The notes under the pieces: model-generated
Told to the model about the DNA's origin: nothing
Database searches by the model: none
What the model saw: the letters and a program-made list of their open reading frames with translations, nothing else
Translations under genes and position numbers: made by a program
DNA from: JAAFIW01 sp031414805
Lineage (GTDB): Bacteria; Pseudomonadota; Gammaproteobacteria; Burkholderiales; Burkholderiaceae_C
NCBI GenBank assembly: GCA_031414805.1
Contig: JANOQJ010000038.1
Coordinates: 19,033 to 83,032, forward strand
Direction of reading: 5' to 3'
Length of the DNA: 64,000 nt
Shown: positions 49,305 to 57,898 of the stretch, piece after piece
Numbering within the stretch: position 1 is the stretch's first letter
How the letters are laid out: every line of letters begins with the position of its first letter

Positions 49305-50726
49305 ATGCCCCGCACCCTTTACGACAAAATTTGGGACGAACACGTCGTTCACGCCGAAGAAGACGGCACCACCATCCTGTACATCGACCGCCATCTGGTG
49401 CATGAAGTGACCAGCCCGCAAGCCTTCGAGGGCCTGCGCGAGGCGGGCCGCCCGGTCTGGCGCACCAGCTCCATCGTGGCCACGGCTGACCACAACACGC
49501 CCACCACCGGCTGGGAGCGCGGTTATGACGGCATCACCGATCCCACCAGCCGCGAGCAGGTGGTCACGCTGGACGCCAACATCAAACAATACGGCGCAGC
49601 AGCATTTTTCCCCTTCCTGTCCAAACGCCAGGGCATCGTGCACGTCATTGGCCCCGAGCAGGGCGCCACCTTGCCCGGCATGACAGTCGTGTGCGGTGAC
49701 TCGCACACCAGCACCCACGGCGCGTTTGGCGCGCTGGCCCACGGCATCGGCACCAGTGAGGTCGAGCATGTGCTGGCCACCCAAACCCTGCTGGCCAAAA
49801 AAGCCAAAAACATGCTGGTGCAGGTCGATGGACAACTGCCCCGTGGCGTCACCGCCAAAGACATCGTGCTGGCCATCATCGGAAAAATCGGCACCGCAGG
49901 CGGCACCGGCTACACCATCGAATTTGGCGGCAGCGCCATCGCCGCGCTCAGCATGGAAGGCCGCATGACGGTGTGCAACATGGCTATTGAAGCCGGGGCG
50001 CGGGCGGGGCTGGTGGCGGTGGACGAAAAGACCATCGCCTACGTGAAGGGCAGGCCCTTGTCGCCCACAGGCGTCGAACTGGATCAAGCCATTGCTTACT
50101 GGAGCACCTTGCAGTCAGATGCTGACGCGGTTTTTGACGCCGTCGTCAAGCTTGATGCAACTCAAATCATTCCCCAAGTCACCTGGGGCACTTCGCCAGA
50201 AATGGTCCTGGGCATCGACGCCTTCACGCCCGATCCTGACAAGGAAAAAGACGCCAGCAAGCGTGACGCCATCGAACGCGCCTTGGCCTACATGGGCCTG
50301 CAACCCGGTAAGGCGCTCAACGACATTTATGTGGACAAAGTCTTCATCGGTTCGTGTACCAACAGCCGCATTGAAGACATGCGCGAAGCCGCCGCCATGG
50401 TGAAAAAGCTGGGCCAAAAGGTCGCAGGCAACATCAAACTGGCCATGGTCGTGCCCGGTTCGGGCCTGGTCAAAGCGCAGGCCGAAAGCGAAGGTCTGCA
50501 CGAAATCTTCAAAGCGGCGGGCTTTGAGTGGCGTGAACCAGGTTGTTCCATGTGTCTGGCGATGAACGCCGACCGCCTGGAGCCCGGCGAGCGCTGCGCC
50601 AGCACCAGCAACCGCAACTTTGAAGGCCGCCAGGGCGCCGGTGGCCGCACCCATCTGGTCAGCCCTGCCATGGCAGCAGCAGCGGCTGTGCATGGTCATT
50701 TTGTCGATGTGCGCCGGTTTGTTTGA
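49305..50726 (+). CDS. leuC: 3-isopropylmalate dehydratase large subunit
   Basis: Isomerises 2- to 3-isopropylmalate in leucine synthesis with LeuD. 473 aa, aconitase family. Cluster Cys residues are in FIGSCTNSRIEDM and EPGCSMCLAMNAD; the substrate loop VVCGDSHTSTHGAFG is intact. An AAGGA ribosome binding site precedes the ATG. A 43-residue lipoprotein gene separates it from leuD. Confidence 0.97.
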   Translation: MPRTLYDKIWDEHVVHAEEDGTTILYIDRHLVHEVTSPQAFEGLREAGRPVWRTSSIVATADHNTPTTGWERGYDGITDPTSREQVVTLDANIKQYGAAAFFPFLSKRQGIVHVIGPEQGATLPGMTVVCGDSHTSTHGAFGALAHGIGTSEVEHVLATQTLLAKKAKNMLVQVDGQLPRGVTAKDIVLAIIGKIGTAGGTGYTIEFGGSAIAALSMEGRMTVCNMAIEAGARAGLVAVDEKTIAYVKGRPLSPTGVELDQAIAYWSTLQSDADAVFDAVVKLDATQIIPQVTWGTSPEMVLGIDAFTPDPDKEKDASKRDAIERALAYMGLQPGKALNDIYVDKVFIGSCTNSRIEDMREAAAMVKKLGQKVAGNIKLAMVVPGSGLVKAQAESEGLHEIFKAAGFEWREPGCSMCLAMNADRLEPGERCASTSNRNFEGRQGAGGRTHLVSPAMAAAAAVHGHFVDVRRFV

Positions 50727-50751
50727 ATCACTTTTTTAAAGGAGCTTTGCA

Positions 50752-50883
50752 ATGAAAACTGTTGTCTCTGTGTTTGTCGTGACCGTGGCGTTTGTTCTGG
50801 CTGGTTGCAACACCGTCAAAGGCGTGGGCCAGGACGTGCAAAAGGTGGGCGAGAAGATTGAAGACACGGCCAAAAAGAAGTGA
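50752..50883 (+). CDS. entericidin-like small lipoprotein
   Basis: A 43-residue ORF preceded by an AAAGGAG ribosome binding site. MKTVVSVFVVTVAFVLAGCN is a lipoprotein signal with lipobox LAGC (Cys19); the 25-residue mature part NTVKGVGQDVQKVGEKIEDT plus a Lys tail matches the amphipathic entericidin A/B pattern. Entericidins are cell-envelope lipoproteins linked to stress and lysis in E. coli. It lies 25 bases after leuC and 4 bases before leuD, hence in the leu operon. Confidence 0.9.
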   Translation: MKTVVSVFVVTVAFVLAGCNTVKGVGQDVQKVGEKIEDTAKKK

Positions 50884-50887
50884 TCCA

Positions 50888-51538
50888 GTGAGAGCTTTTA
50901 CCGTTCACACCGGCCTGGTGGCCCCCCTGGATCGCGACAACGTCGACACCGATGCCATCATTCCCAAGCAGTTTTTAAAATCCATCCGCAAAACCGGCTT
51001 TGGGCAAAACCTGTTTGATGCCTGGCGCTATCTGGATGCGGGCTTTCCGGGGCAAGACCCGGAAAGTCGGCAAATCAATCCCGACTTTGTGTTGAATCAG
51101 CCCCGCTACAAAAACGCGTCGGTACTGCTGGCACGCGAGAATTTTGGCTGCGGCTCGTCGCGTGAGCATGCGCCATGGGCACTGGAGCAATACGGCTTTC
51201 GCGCGATCATTGCGCCTAGCTTTGCCGATATTTTCTTCAACAACTGCTTCAAAAATGGGGTGCTGCCCATCGTGTTGCCAGCCGCGCAGGTGGGACAGTT
51301 GTTTGATGCTGTGCTGGCCTTCCCAGGCTACCAACTCACGGTTGACCTGGAGCGCCAAGTAATCGTGAAGCCACAGGGCGACGAGCTGGCGTTTGAGGTG
51401 CAGGCGTTTCGCAAATACTGTTTGCTCAATGGCTTTGACGACATTGGCTTGACCTTGCGGCAGTCCGACAAAATTAGGGCGTTTGAAGCGCAGCGCCTGA
51501 CCACCAAACCGTGGCTGGCGCATACGCTGGCAAGTTGA
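50888..51538 (+). CDS. leuD: 3-isopropylmalate dehydratase small subunit
   Basis: 216 aa from the GTG at 50888 (VRAFTVHTGLVAPLDRDNVDTDAIIPKQF); the longer frame upstream overlaps the lipoprotein and is rejected. The swivel-domain loop FGCGSSREHAPWAL is present. It functions with LeuC. The 65-base gap to leuB is nearly all dispersed repeat. Confidence 0.96.
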   Translation: MRAFTVHTGLVAPLDRDNVDTDAIIPKQFLKSIRKTGFGQNLFDAWRYLDAGFPGQDPESRQINPDFVLNQPRYKNASVLLARENFGCGSSREHAPWALEQYGFRAIIAPSFADIFFNNCFKNGVLPIVLPAAQVGQLFDAVLAFPGYQLTVDLERQVIVKPQGDELAFEVQAFRKYCLLNGFDDIGLTLRQSDKIRAFEAQRLTTKPWLAHTLAS

Positions 51539-51550
51539 ATTCAAGCAAAA

Positions 51551-51601
51551 TCGGGCTCTAGCCCTTGTAAATACTGCTCAAGCAGCTATCTAATTTATAG
51601 C
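51551..51601 (+). repeat. dispersed repeat copy 12, between leuD and leuB
   Basis: Fullest intergenic copy: GGGCTCTAGCCC, CTGCTCAAGCAG and GCTATCTAATTTATAGC each fold on themselves, giving three hairpins in a row. Ends 2 bases before the leuB ATG. Confidence 0.9.
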
Positions 51602-51603
51602 AT

Positions 51604-52674
51604 ATGAAAATCGCAATTCTGCCGGGTGACGGCATCGGCACTGAAATCGTGGCGGAAGCTGTCAAGGTTTTGAACGTGTTGGGCCTGAAGTTTGAGATGG
51701 AAACGGCCCTGGTTGGCGGTGCGGCGTACGAAGCACATGGACATCCGTTGCCCGAAACCACCTTGAAGTTGGCAAAACAGGCAGACGCGGTGCTGTTTGG
51801 TGCGGTGGGCGACTGGAAATATGACGCGCTGGATCGGCCTTTGCGACCTGAGCAGGCGATCTTGGGCCTACGCAAAAACCTGGGGCTGTTTGCCAACTTT
51901 CGCCCGGCGATCTGTTACGAGCAATTGGTCGATGCGTCCAGCCTCAAGCCCGAGCTGATCGCGGGACTGGACATTCTGATCATTCGCGAGCTGACCGGTG
52001 ACATTTACTTCGGGCAACCACGCGGGCGTCGTACCGCCACGGATGGGCACTTTCCCGGTAGCGAGGAAGCGTTTGACACCATGCGATACAGCCGCCCGGA
52101 GATTGAGCGCATTGCGCACGTGGCCTTTCAAGCCGCACAAAAACGCAGCAAGCGAGTCACCAGCGTTGACAAAGCCAACGTGCTGGAAACGTTCCAATTT
52201 TGGAAAGACGTGGTGACTGAGGTGGGCAAACAATACCCCGATGTGGCACTGGACCATATGTATGTGGACAACGCGGCGATGCAGTTGGTCAAAGCGCCCA
52301 AGAAGTTTGACGTGATCGTCACTGGCAACATGTTTGGCGATATCTTGAGCGACGAAGCCGCGATGTTGACAGGCAGCATCGGCATGCTGCCCAGCGCCAG
52401 TTTGAATGCCTCAAACCAGGGTCTGTACGAGCCCAGCCATGGCAGTGCCCCCGACATAGCGGGCAAAGGCATTGCCAATCCGCTGGCCACGATTTTGAGC
52501 GCCGCGATGATGCTGCGCTTTTCGTTGAACCAGCCGCAGGCGGCAGACCGTATTGAAGCGGCGGTGAAAAGCGTTCTGAGCCAGGGTTTGCGCACCGCCG
52601 ACATCTACAGCGACGGCTGCACCCGCGTGGGTACGGCGCAGATGGGCGCAGCAGTGGTCAAGGCGCTGGGTTGA
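51604..52674 (+). CDS. leuB: 3-isopropylmalate dehydrogenase
   Basis: NAD-dependent oxidative decarboxylation in leucine synthesis. 356 aa. Start MKIAILPGDGIGTEIVAEAVK is typical; substrate Arg residues appear around LRPEQAILGLRKNLGLFANFRP, the metal-binding Asp residues in VDNAAMQLV and FGDILSDEAAM, and the NAD loop EPSHGSAPDIAGKGIANP. The ATG stands 2 bases after the repeat copy, and no ribosome binding site other than repeat sequence is visible. Confidence 0.97.
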   Translation: MKIAILPGDGIGTEIVAEAVKVLNVLGLKFEMETALVGGAAYEAHGHPLPETTLKLAKQADAVLFGAVGDWKYDALDRPLRPEQAILGLRKNLGLFANFRPAICYEQLVDASSLKPELIAGLDILIIRELTGDIYFGQPRGRRTATDGHFPGSEEAFDTMRYSRPEIERIAHVAFQAAQKRSKRVTSVDKANVLETFQFWKDVVTEVGKQYPDVALDHMYVDNAAMQLVKAPKKFDVIVTGNMFGDILSDEAAMLTGSIGMLPSASLNASNQGLYEPSHGSAPDIAGKGIANPLATILSAAMMLRFSLNQPQAADRIEAAVKSVLSQGLRTADIYSDGCTRVGTAQMGAAVVKALG

Positions 52675-52688
52675 AACAACGCCGTGTT

Positions 52689-52722
52689 GCTACGAAATAT
52701 ATAGCTGCTTGAGCGCATTGAG
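52689..52722 (-). repeat. dispersed repeat copy 13, after leuB
   Basis: GCTACGAAATATATAGCTGC then TTGAGCGCATTGAG; the outer arm is diverged. Confidence 0.75.
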
Positions 52723-52846
52723 ATTGGATGTGCGGCTGATTTGGCGTTTAAACGCTAGAAAATAGCGAATTGGCACCTGGTGGTGTCAGCTACAAGCCTT
52801 TTAGAAGCGACTTTGGCACGTTTTTCATCCGTTAAACTTTGGACCT

Positions 52847-52945
52847 ATGCAACACCCCATCGCACCGCAAATTCTTCGCCGCTCGCCGACGGTGAGCAAT
52901 GTTGTGCGTGTCCTGTCCATTAAAACCACCACGATTAAAGGCTGA
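52847..52945 (+). CDS. candidate 32-residue leader peptide
   Basis: ATG ORF with a weak TGGA ribosome binding site. The peptide ends SIKTTTIKG: three Thr codons in a row between two Ile-Lys pairs. Because asd downstream leads to threonine (and hence isoleucine), methionine and lysine, this looks like an attenuator peptide. It ends 63 bases before the acetyltransferase gene. No terminator with a T run follows, so the attenuation model is unproven. Confidence 0.4.
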   Translation: MQHPIAPQILRRSPTVSNVVRVLSIKTTTIKG

Positions 52946-52954
52946 ACAGCCCGA

Positions 52955-52987
52955 CTCGTCACGCGCCCATCCCCTGGCCCTGACGAG
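52955..52987 (+). promoter_or_regulatory. hairpin after the leader ORF
   Basis: CTCGTCA (52955-52961) pairs with TGACGAG (52981-52987). A competing small stem GGCT/AGCC (52940-52951) overlaps the leader stop codon. No T run. Confidence 0.35.
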
Positions 52988-53007
52988 CCAGGCACCCGGA
53001 GCGCGAA

Positions 53008-53556
53008 ATGATTCACTCACCCGTTCTTGATTCTCGTAGCCCGACGTGTGCGTCTGGTTTCACTGTGCGTCGCACTCAGGAGGCCGACGCGCCTGCCATC
53101 GCGGCCCTCATGAACGAGCCGCGTGTGTTGCGTGAAACGCTACAAGTGCCACATGCCTCAGCGGAGCACTGGGTGGGTCAGATCAAGGCCAGCCAGAGCC
53201 CGTCGCATTTGCAGTTGGTCGTGCTGTCCAGCGATCAGGTGGTCGGCTTCGGTGGCTTGTATCCCCCAGGTAACTCACCCCGAACGCAGCATCAACGTGC
53301 TCTGGCGATTGCCGTATTGCCAAGCCATTGGGGCCAGGGTGTGGCGCCGATGTTGATGCGCAGCTTGCTGGACAGTGCTGACAACTGGCTGGGCGTCAGC
53401 CGCGTCCATCTGACGGTGTACGTGGACAACGCCCGCGCGATTGCGCTTTACCAGCGCCACGGATTTGACATTGAAGGTACTGCGCGTCGCTTTGCGTTGC
53501 GCGACGGTGTCCTGGTGGACGCGCTGCACATGGCGCGTGTTCAGAATTTAAATTGA
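53008..53556 (+). CDS. GNAT-family N-acetyltransferase
   Basis: 182 aa. GNAT fold: FTVRRTQEADAPAIAALMNEPRV at the N-terminus, acetyl-CoA loop ALAIAVLPSHWGQGVAPMLMRSLLD (about residues 90-114) and the closing VYVDNARAIALYQRHGFDIEGTARRFALRDGVLVDALHMAR, typical of the RimJ/PhnO-like side of the family. Substrate unknown. It is 22 bases before asd, so probably in the same transcript. Confidence 0.88.
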   Translation: MIHSPVLDSRSPTCASGFTVRRTQEADAPAIAALMNEPRVLRETLQVPHASAEHWVGQIKASQSPSHLQLVVLSSDQVVGFGGLYPPGNSPRTQHQRALAIAVLPSHWGQGVAPMLMRSLLDSADNWLGVSRVHLTVYVDNARAIALYQRHGFDIEGTARRFALRDGVLVDALHMARVQNLN

Positions 53557-53578
53557 TTTTTATAGTAGGAGCGATGAA

Positions 53579-54715
53579 ATGAAAGTAGGTAATCTGGTCG
53601 GTTTGGTGGGCTGGCGCGGCATGGTCGGCTCGGTATTGGTGGATCGCATGCAAGCCGAGGGCGACTTTGCGCTGATTGAACCGATGTTTTTCTCAACCTC
53701 GAATGTGGGCGGAAAAGCACCTGCGCAGGCCAAGAACGAGAACACGCTGAAAGATGCGTTTGATATTGCGTCGCTCAAACGGTGCGACATCATCATCACG
53801 GCACAGGGCGGCGACTACACCAGTGAGGTATTTCCCAAGCTGCGTGCGGCTGGATGGACGGGCCACTGGATTGACGCGGCTTCGACACTGCGCATGAATA
53901 ACGACGCCGTCATTGTTCTGGATCCTGTGAACCTACCGGTGATTCAAAACGCCTTGTTAAAAGATGGCAAAAACTGGATAGGTGGCAATTGCACCGTCAG
54001 CTGCATGCTGATGGGCGTGGGCGCGTTGTACAAAGCGGGCTTGGTTGAGTGGATGACGAGCATGACTTACCAGGCTGCGTCGGGCGGTGGTGCGCAACAC
54101 ATGCGCGAGTTGCTCACCCAGTTTGGCAGCCTGCATGCCCAGGTCAAACCGCTATTGGATGACCCGAAATCGGCCATTCTGGAAATTGACCGAAAGGTGC
54201 TGGCGCGTCAGCAAAGCATGGCTGGCGACGAAATCATCAACTTCGGCGCACCGCTGGGCGGTTCCCTCATTCCCTGGATCGATAAAGACCTGGGAGACGG
54301 AATGTCAAAAGAAGAATGGAAAGCTGGTGCCGAAACCAACAAAATTTTGGGTCAAGGCCCGGGTTTTGGAAGCGCTGCGACCCCGGTGGATGGCCTGTGC
54401 GTGCGTGTGGGCTCGATGCGCTGCCATAGCCAGGCTCTGACATTCAAGCTGAAAAAGGACGTGCCACTGGCGGATATTGAGGCGATGATTGCCGCGGATA
54501 ACGATTGGGTCAAAGTGGTGCCGAATACCCGTGACGCAACCGTACGCGACCTCACACCTGTTGCGGTAACCGGCACCATGAATATTCCAGTCGGTCGCCT
54601 GCGTAAATTGGCGATGGGGCCGGAATATCTCGGGGCTTTTACCATCGGCGATCAGCTTTTATGGGGTGCTGCTGAACCGTTGCGCCGCATGCTGCGTATC
54701 TTGCTAGCGCACTGA
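53579..54715 (+). CDS. asd: aspartate-semialdehyde dehydrogenase
   Basis: Reduces aspartyl phosphate to the semialdehyde, the branch point to lysine/diaminopimelate, threonine and methionine. 378 aa of the Gram-negative type. NADP loop VGLVGWRGMVGSVLVDRM, catalytic Cys138 in IGGNCTVSCMLM, and substrate region LTQFGSLH. A hairpin follows at 54745-54785. Confidence 0.96.
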   Translation: MKVGNLVGLVGWRGMVGSVLVDRMQAEGDFALIEPMFFSTSNVGGKAPAQAKNENTLKDAFDIASLKRCDIIITAQGGDYTSEVFPKLRAAGWTGHWIDAASTLRMNNDAVIVLDPVNLPVIQNALLKDGKNWIGGNCTVSCMLMGVGALYKAGLVEWMTSMTYQAASGGGAQHMRELLTQFGSLHAQVKPLLDDPKSAILEIDRKVLARQQSMAGDEIINFGAPLGGSLIPWIDKDLGDGMSKEEWKAGAETNKILGQGPGFGSAATPVDGLCVRVGSMRCHSQALTFKLKKDVPLADIEAMIAADNDWVKVVPNTRDATVRDLTPVAVTGTMNIPVGRLRKLAMGPEYLGAFTIGDQLLWGAAEPLRRMLRILLAH

Positions 54716-54744
54716 ATTCGGCAACTCTGGTACGAAAAGTTACA

Positions 54745-54785
54745 ACGGCAACGGTACCGAGGGCAATTGTCCGGGCCGTTGTCGT
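54745..54785 (+). terminator. hairpin after asd, possible terminator
   Basis: ACGGCAACGG (54745-54754) pairs with CCGTTGTCGT (54776-54785) with one G-T pair. The T run is poor, so termination strength is doubtful. Confidence 0.4.
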
Positions 54786-54844
54786 TTGACAACAAGGCAG
54801 CCACAGCGGGACGCTGCACAGGGATGCGTCGGGAAGTTAAAACC

Positions 54845-54882
54845 TGTCTCAGCTTGTCAGGCTAAGACATTGATGCTATGGT
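54845..54882 (+). promoter_or_regulatory. fimV promoter with overlapping inverted repeat
   Basis: TTGTCA (54854-54859), 17 bases, TATGGT (54877-54882), 36 bases before the fimV ATG. An inverted repeat TGTCTCAGC / GCTAAGACA (54845-54853, 54861-54869; one mismatch) places the -35 box in its loop, a typical position for a repressor site. Confidence 0.5.
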
Positions 54883-54918
54883 TCTTTTAGATTATTTCAT
54901 GGCGAGGCGCCTAGCAGC

Positions 54919-57840
54919 ATGATGAAAAAAAACCTGGCCGCATACACAGCATCTGAAAGCAGCAAATCTATGGAACAGCCGATATGGCGTGCATCTGCTG
55001 TTGCATTTGCAGCGGCCGCACTTTTGGGTTTGGCAAGCACTAATGCATATTCTTTAGCATTGGGGCGTGTCACGGTTCAATCGGCAATAGGCGAACCGCT
55101 TCGGGCCGATATTGAAATTCCGGAGATTAATGCGGATGAGGCTGCAAGTTTGCGTGCCACAGTTGCCGCACCCGAAGCATTTCGTGCCGCAGGCCTGGAA
55201 TACAACCCGGTTATTTCAAATTTAACCATCACGTTGCTGCGTCGAACAGATGGCCGCATGTATCTGCGGTTGACTAGTGAGCGCCCCATTAACGACCCGT
55301 TTGTTGATTTGATTCTCGAAGCGAACTGGGTATCGGGGCGAATTTTGCGCGATTACACAATGCTGTTCGATCCGCCGAATCTGCGTCAGAGTAGTCCGTC
55401 GCTGGTTGCGCCGCAGGTGCCTGGTACAGCTGGCTCAATGCCCGTGCCTTCGCCATCCACAGCCACCGCTCGACCACTGGCTCCCGCGGCAGCCCCGAGT
55501 GGCACTACACCTCGGGTGCGGGCACCATCGACCCCAGCGCCAACGCCAACCGCTCGGGCACCGGCTCCGTCCGGTGAGTCGGGCAAGCAGGTCACGGTCA
55601 AACCAGGCGATACCGCCAGCAAAATCGCGTCGGCAAACAAGCCAACAACGTTGTCGCTGGATCAAATGCTGGTGTCCTTGCTGCGTACCAATCCAGATGC
55701 CTTCATTGGTGGCAACATCAACCGGATCCGCTCCGGGGCGGTCGTGAGCATTCCAAGCGCCGACCAAGCCGCACAGGTGTCCGAGACCGAAGCCAGCCAA
55801 ACGGTGATTGCACAAAGTCGGGACTTCAACGACTTCCGAAGGCGTCTCGCTCAAGGTGTGCCCACCACGCGAGTTGCGGCAGCTGACCGACAAGCCAGTG
55901 GTACCGTTAAGGCCACGGTTGACGACAAGAAACCGGTAGGCAGCACACCGGACAAACTCACGCTGTCCAAAGGCGCTGTTCAGGCCAAAGCGGCTGAAGA
56001 AAAAATCGCCCGCGAGCGGCAAGCCAAAGACGCGTCGGTTCGGGTTGCTGAGCTATCTAAAAATATTAGCGATCTGAACAAGTTGGGTACGTCGACCCTG
56101 GCGACTCCATCGGCCATGGCATCCAGCGCGCCGGGCAAAGGACTCCCTGTTGGGGCCGTGGCTGTTGCCAGCGCGCCTAAAGCGACTGCGAGCGTGCCAG
56201 TCAAAGCCGCGTCGGCACCTATGGTCGCAGCTGCGCCGTTGACGATACCAGCGGCCACAGTTTCCAGTTCGGTGAGCGTGAGTAGAACGGCAACGGTGCT
56301 ATCGGCAGCCACCGCGACATCGCTGCCTGCCGCCGTGCCGTCTGCTCCATTGGAATCCAAAACCGTTTCAGTGTTAGCCGGCGCAGCGCCCAGTGTGGCC
56401 GCAAGCAGCTCCGTATCTGCTGCGGTGGCCGTCGCTGCGTCTGCGCAAGCCTCCTCTTTGGCGGCTACGACGACGCCCGTCACTTCGCTTCCCGCTCCCA
56501 CCGCCATGACGTCGGTGCAGGCACCGGCTACTGCAACTGTTGCTGCGGCCGCCCCTAAACCTGCCCCCACACCACCACCGCCCAGCTTGGTAGACGAAGT
56601 GCTGGACAACCCATTAGTCATCGCTGGTGGACTCGGTGCTCTGGGTCTGTTGGGCGGAGGATTCTTTTTGTATCGCGCCCAAAAGCGGCGCAAATCGGGT
56701 CAGGTCGACAGCTCATTTTTAGAAAGCCGCCTCCAGCCCGACTCGTTCTTCGGTGCTAGCGGTGGGCAGCGTATTGATACCAACGAAAGCGCCAGCGCTA
56801 CGGGCTCTTCAATGGTTTATTCGCCCAGCCAGTTAGATGCGGCAGGTGATGTTGATCCCGTTGCTGAAGCCGATGTGTATTTGGCTTATGGTCGCGACCT
56901 GCAAGCCGAAGAAATTCTGAAAGAAGCTCTGCGGACCACACCGGCAAGAGTTGCAATTCACGCCAAGTTGTTGGAAATCTATGCCAAACGACGGGACGCA
57001 AAAGGATTTGAGTTCATTGCGACCGAGGCTTTCAGCTTGACTGGTGGTCAAGGCGCAGACTGGGAGCGCATTTGTGAGATGGGACGGGAATTGGATCCCC
57101 AGAATGCGTTGTACAGCCCAGGCGGTCAGCCTCAAGCGCCGACAGGGCCACGGGGAGTAGATCTCGCTGCAGGGTATGTGCCGACGACACCATTTGGTGC
57201 ACCCACCGCATCGCAATCACTTTCTTCGCAGGAGCAGCCAGCCGGTGCACCTGACTTGGACCTGGATTTGGACTTCTCCCTGGGCGATGGACCAGAGCCT
57301 TCCGGCGCCATGATGAGCACAGCGCCTTTGAGGGTGGAGCCCACGGTGGCCATGCGGGCGGTTCAAGAAACGCCGCCGGTGATCGACATGAACGCGACGG
57401 CGCCAATTTTCAAGGCGCCAGCAGTTCAATTGGCTGCACCGGATCTCATGATGGCGGGCGCTGACCTGAGTTTCAGTGACGATGCCTTTGTCCTGCCTGC
57501 GGCGCCAGTGGCCAGTGCCGCGCCAGCGTCGAGTTCCGTTGCATCGGTACACGTAGAACCAGCCAACTCCGGGATGATTGAGTTTGACCTCAGTTCGCTG
57601 TCGCTTGACCTGGACGCTGGCAAGCCGACCACCACATCGCCTGCGCCCGTGCAGATCGATGCGGCCGCTGACTTCAACGACAGCGGAGAAGACAATTTGG
57701 CCACCAAACTGGCGCTCGCCGAAGAGTTCTTCACCATCGGCGATACCGATGGAGCGCGCAGCATTGCGCAAGAAGTGCTCGCCGAGGCATCGGGTGCCTT
57801 GAAGGTCAAAGCGCAACGCTTCTTGGCCGAGTTGTCATAG
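54919..57840 (+). CDS. fimV: FimV-family peptidoglycan-binding polar protein
   Basis: 973 aa. FimV proteins organise the cell pole and support type IV pili. Order of parts: signal/anchor segment ending ALLGLASTNAYSLALG; conserved N-terminal domain (about 50-155); Pro/Thr-rich linker; LysM domain (about 224-279, QVTVKPGDTASKIASANK); a very long Ala/Val/Ser-rich region (about 300-560); one membrane helix (about 567-588, VIAGGLGALGLLGGGFFLY) followed by KRRK; acidic cytoplasmic part with a TPR-like AEADVYLAYGRDLQAEEILKEAL; and the C-terminal FimV helix pair (about 926-973). ATG choice among two adjacent ATGs is uncertain. Confidence 0.93.
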   Translation: MMKKNLAAYTASESSKSMEQPIWRASAVAFAAAALLGLASTNAYSLALGRVTVQSAIGEPLRADIEIPEINADEAASLRATVAAPEAFRAAGLEYNPVISNLTITLLRRTDGRMYLRLTSERPINDPFVDLILEANWVSGRILRDYTMLFDPPNLRQSSPSLVAPQVPGTAGSMPVPSPSTATARPLAPAAAPSGTTPRVRAPSTPAPTPTARAPAPSGESGKQVTVKPGDTASKIASANKPTTLSLDQMLVSLLRTNPDAFIGGNINRIRSGAVVSIPSADQAAQVSETEASQTVIAQSRDFNDFRRRLAQGVPTTRVAAADRQASGTVKATVDDKKPVGSTPDKLTLSKGAVQAKAAEEKIARERQAKDASVRVAELSKNISDLNKLGTSTLATPSAMASSAPGKGLPVGAVAVASAPKATASVPVKAASAPMVAAAPLTIPAATVSSSVSVSRTATVLSAATATSLPAAVPSAPLESKTVSVLAGAAPSVAASSSVSAAVAVAASAQASSLAATTTPVTSLPAPTAMTSVQAPATATVAAAAPKPAPTPPPPSLVDEVLDNPLVIAGGLGALGLLGGGFFLYRAQKRRKSGQVDSSFLESRLQPDSFFGASGGQRIDTNESASATGSSMVYSPSQLDAAGDVDPVAEADVYLAYGRDLQAEEILKEALRTTPARVAIHAKLLEIYAKRRDAKGFEFIATEAFSLTGGQGADWERICEMGRELDPQNALYSPGGQPQAPTGPRGVDLAAGYVPTTPFGAPTASQSLSSQEQPAGAPDLDLDLDFSLGDGPEPSGAMMSTAPLRVEPTVAMRAVQETPPVIDMNATAPIFKAPAVQLAAPDLMMAGADLSFSDDAFVLPAAPVASAAPASSSVASVHVEPANSGMIEFDLSSLSLDLDAGKPTTTSPAPVQIDAAADFNDSGEDNLATKLALAEEFFTIGDTDGARSIAQEVLAEASGALKVKAQRFLAELS

Positions 57841-57898
57841 GCAGGCCTGTTCGTGCCGCCCGGCTTCTGACGGCGCGCGTCACGGGCGGGTTGGTTTT

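Larger units (their letters stand above)
52675..53007 (+). other. 333-base region between leuB and the acetyltransferase gene
   Basis: Holds a reverse dispersed-repeat copy (52689-52722), a short leader-like ORF (52847-52945) and a hairpin (52955-52987). Nothing else is recognised. Confidence 0.6.
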
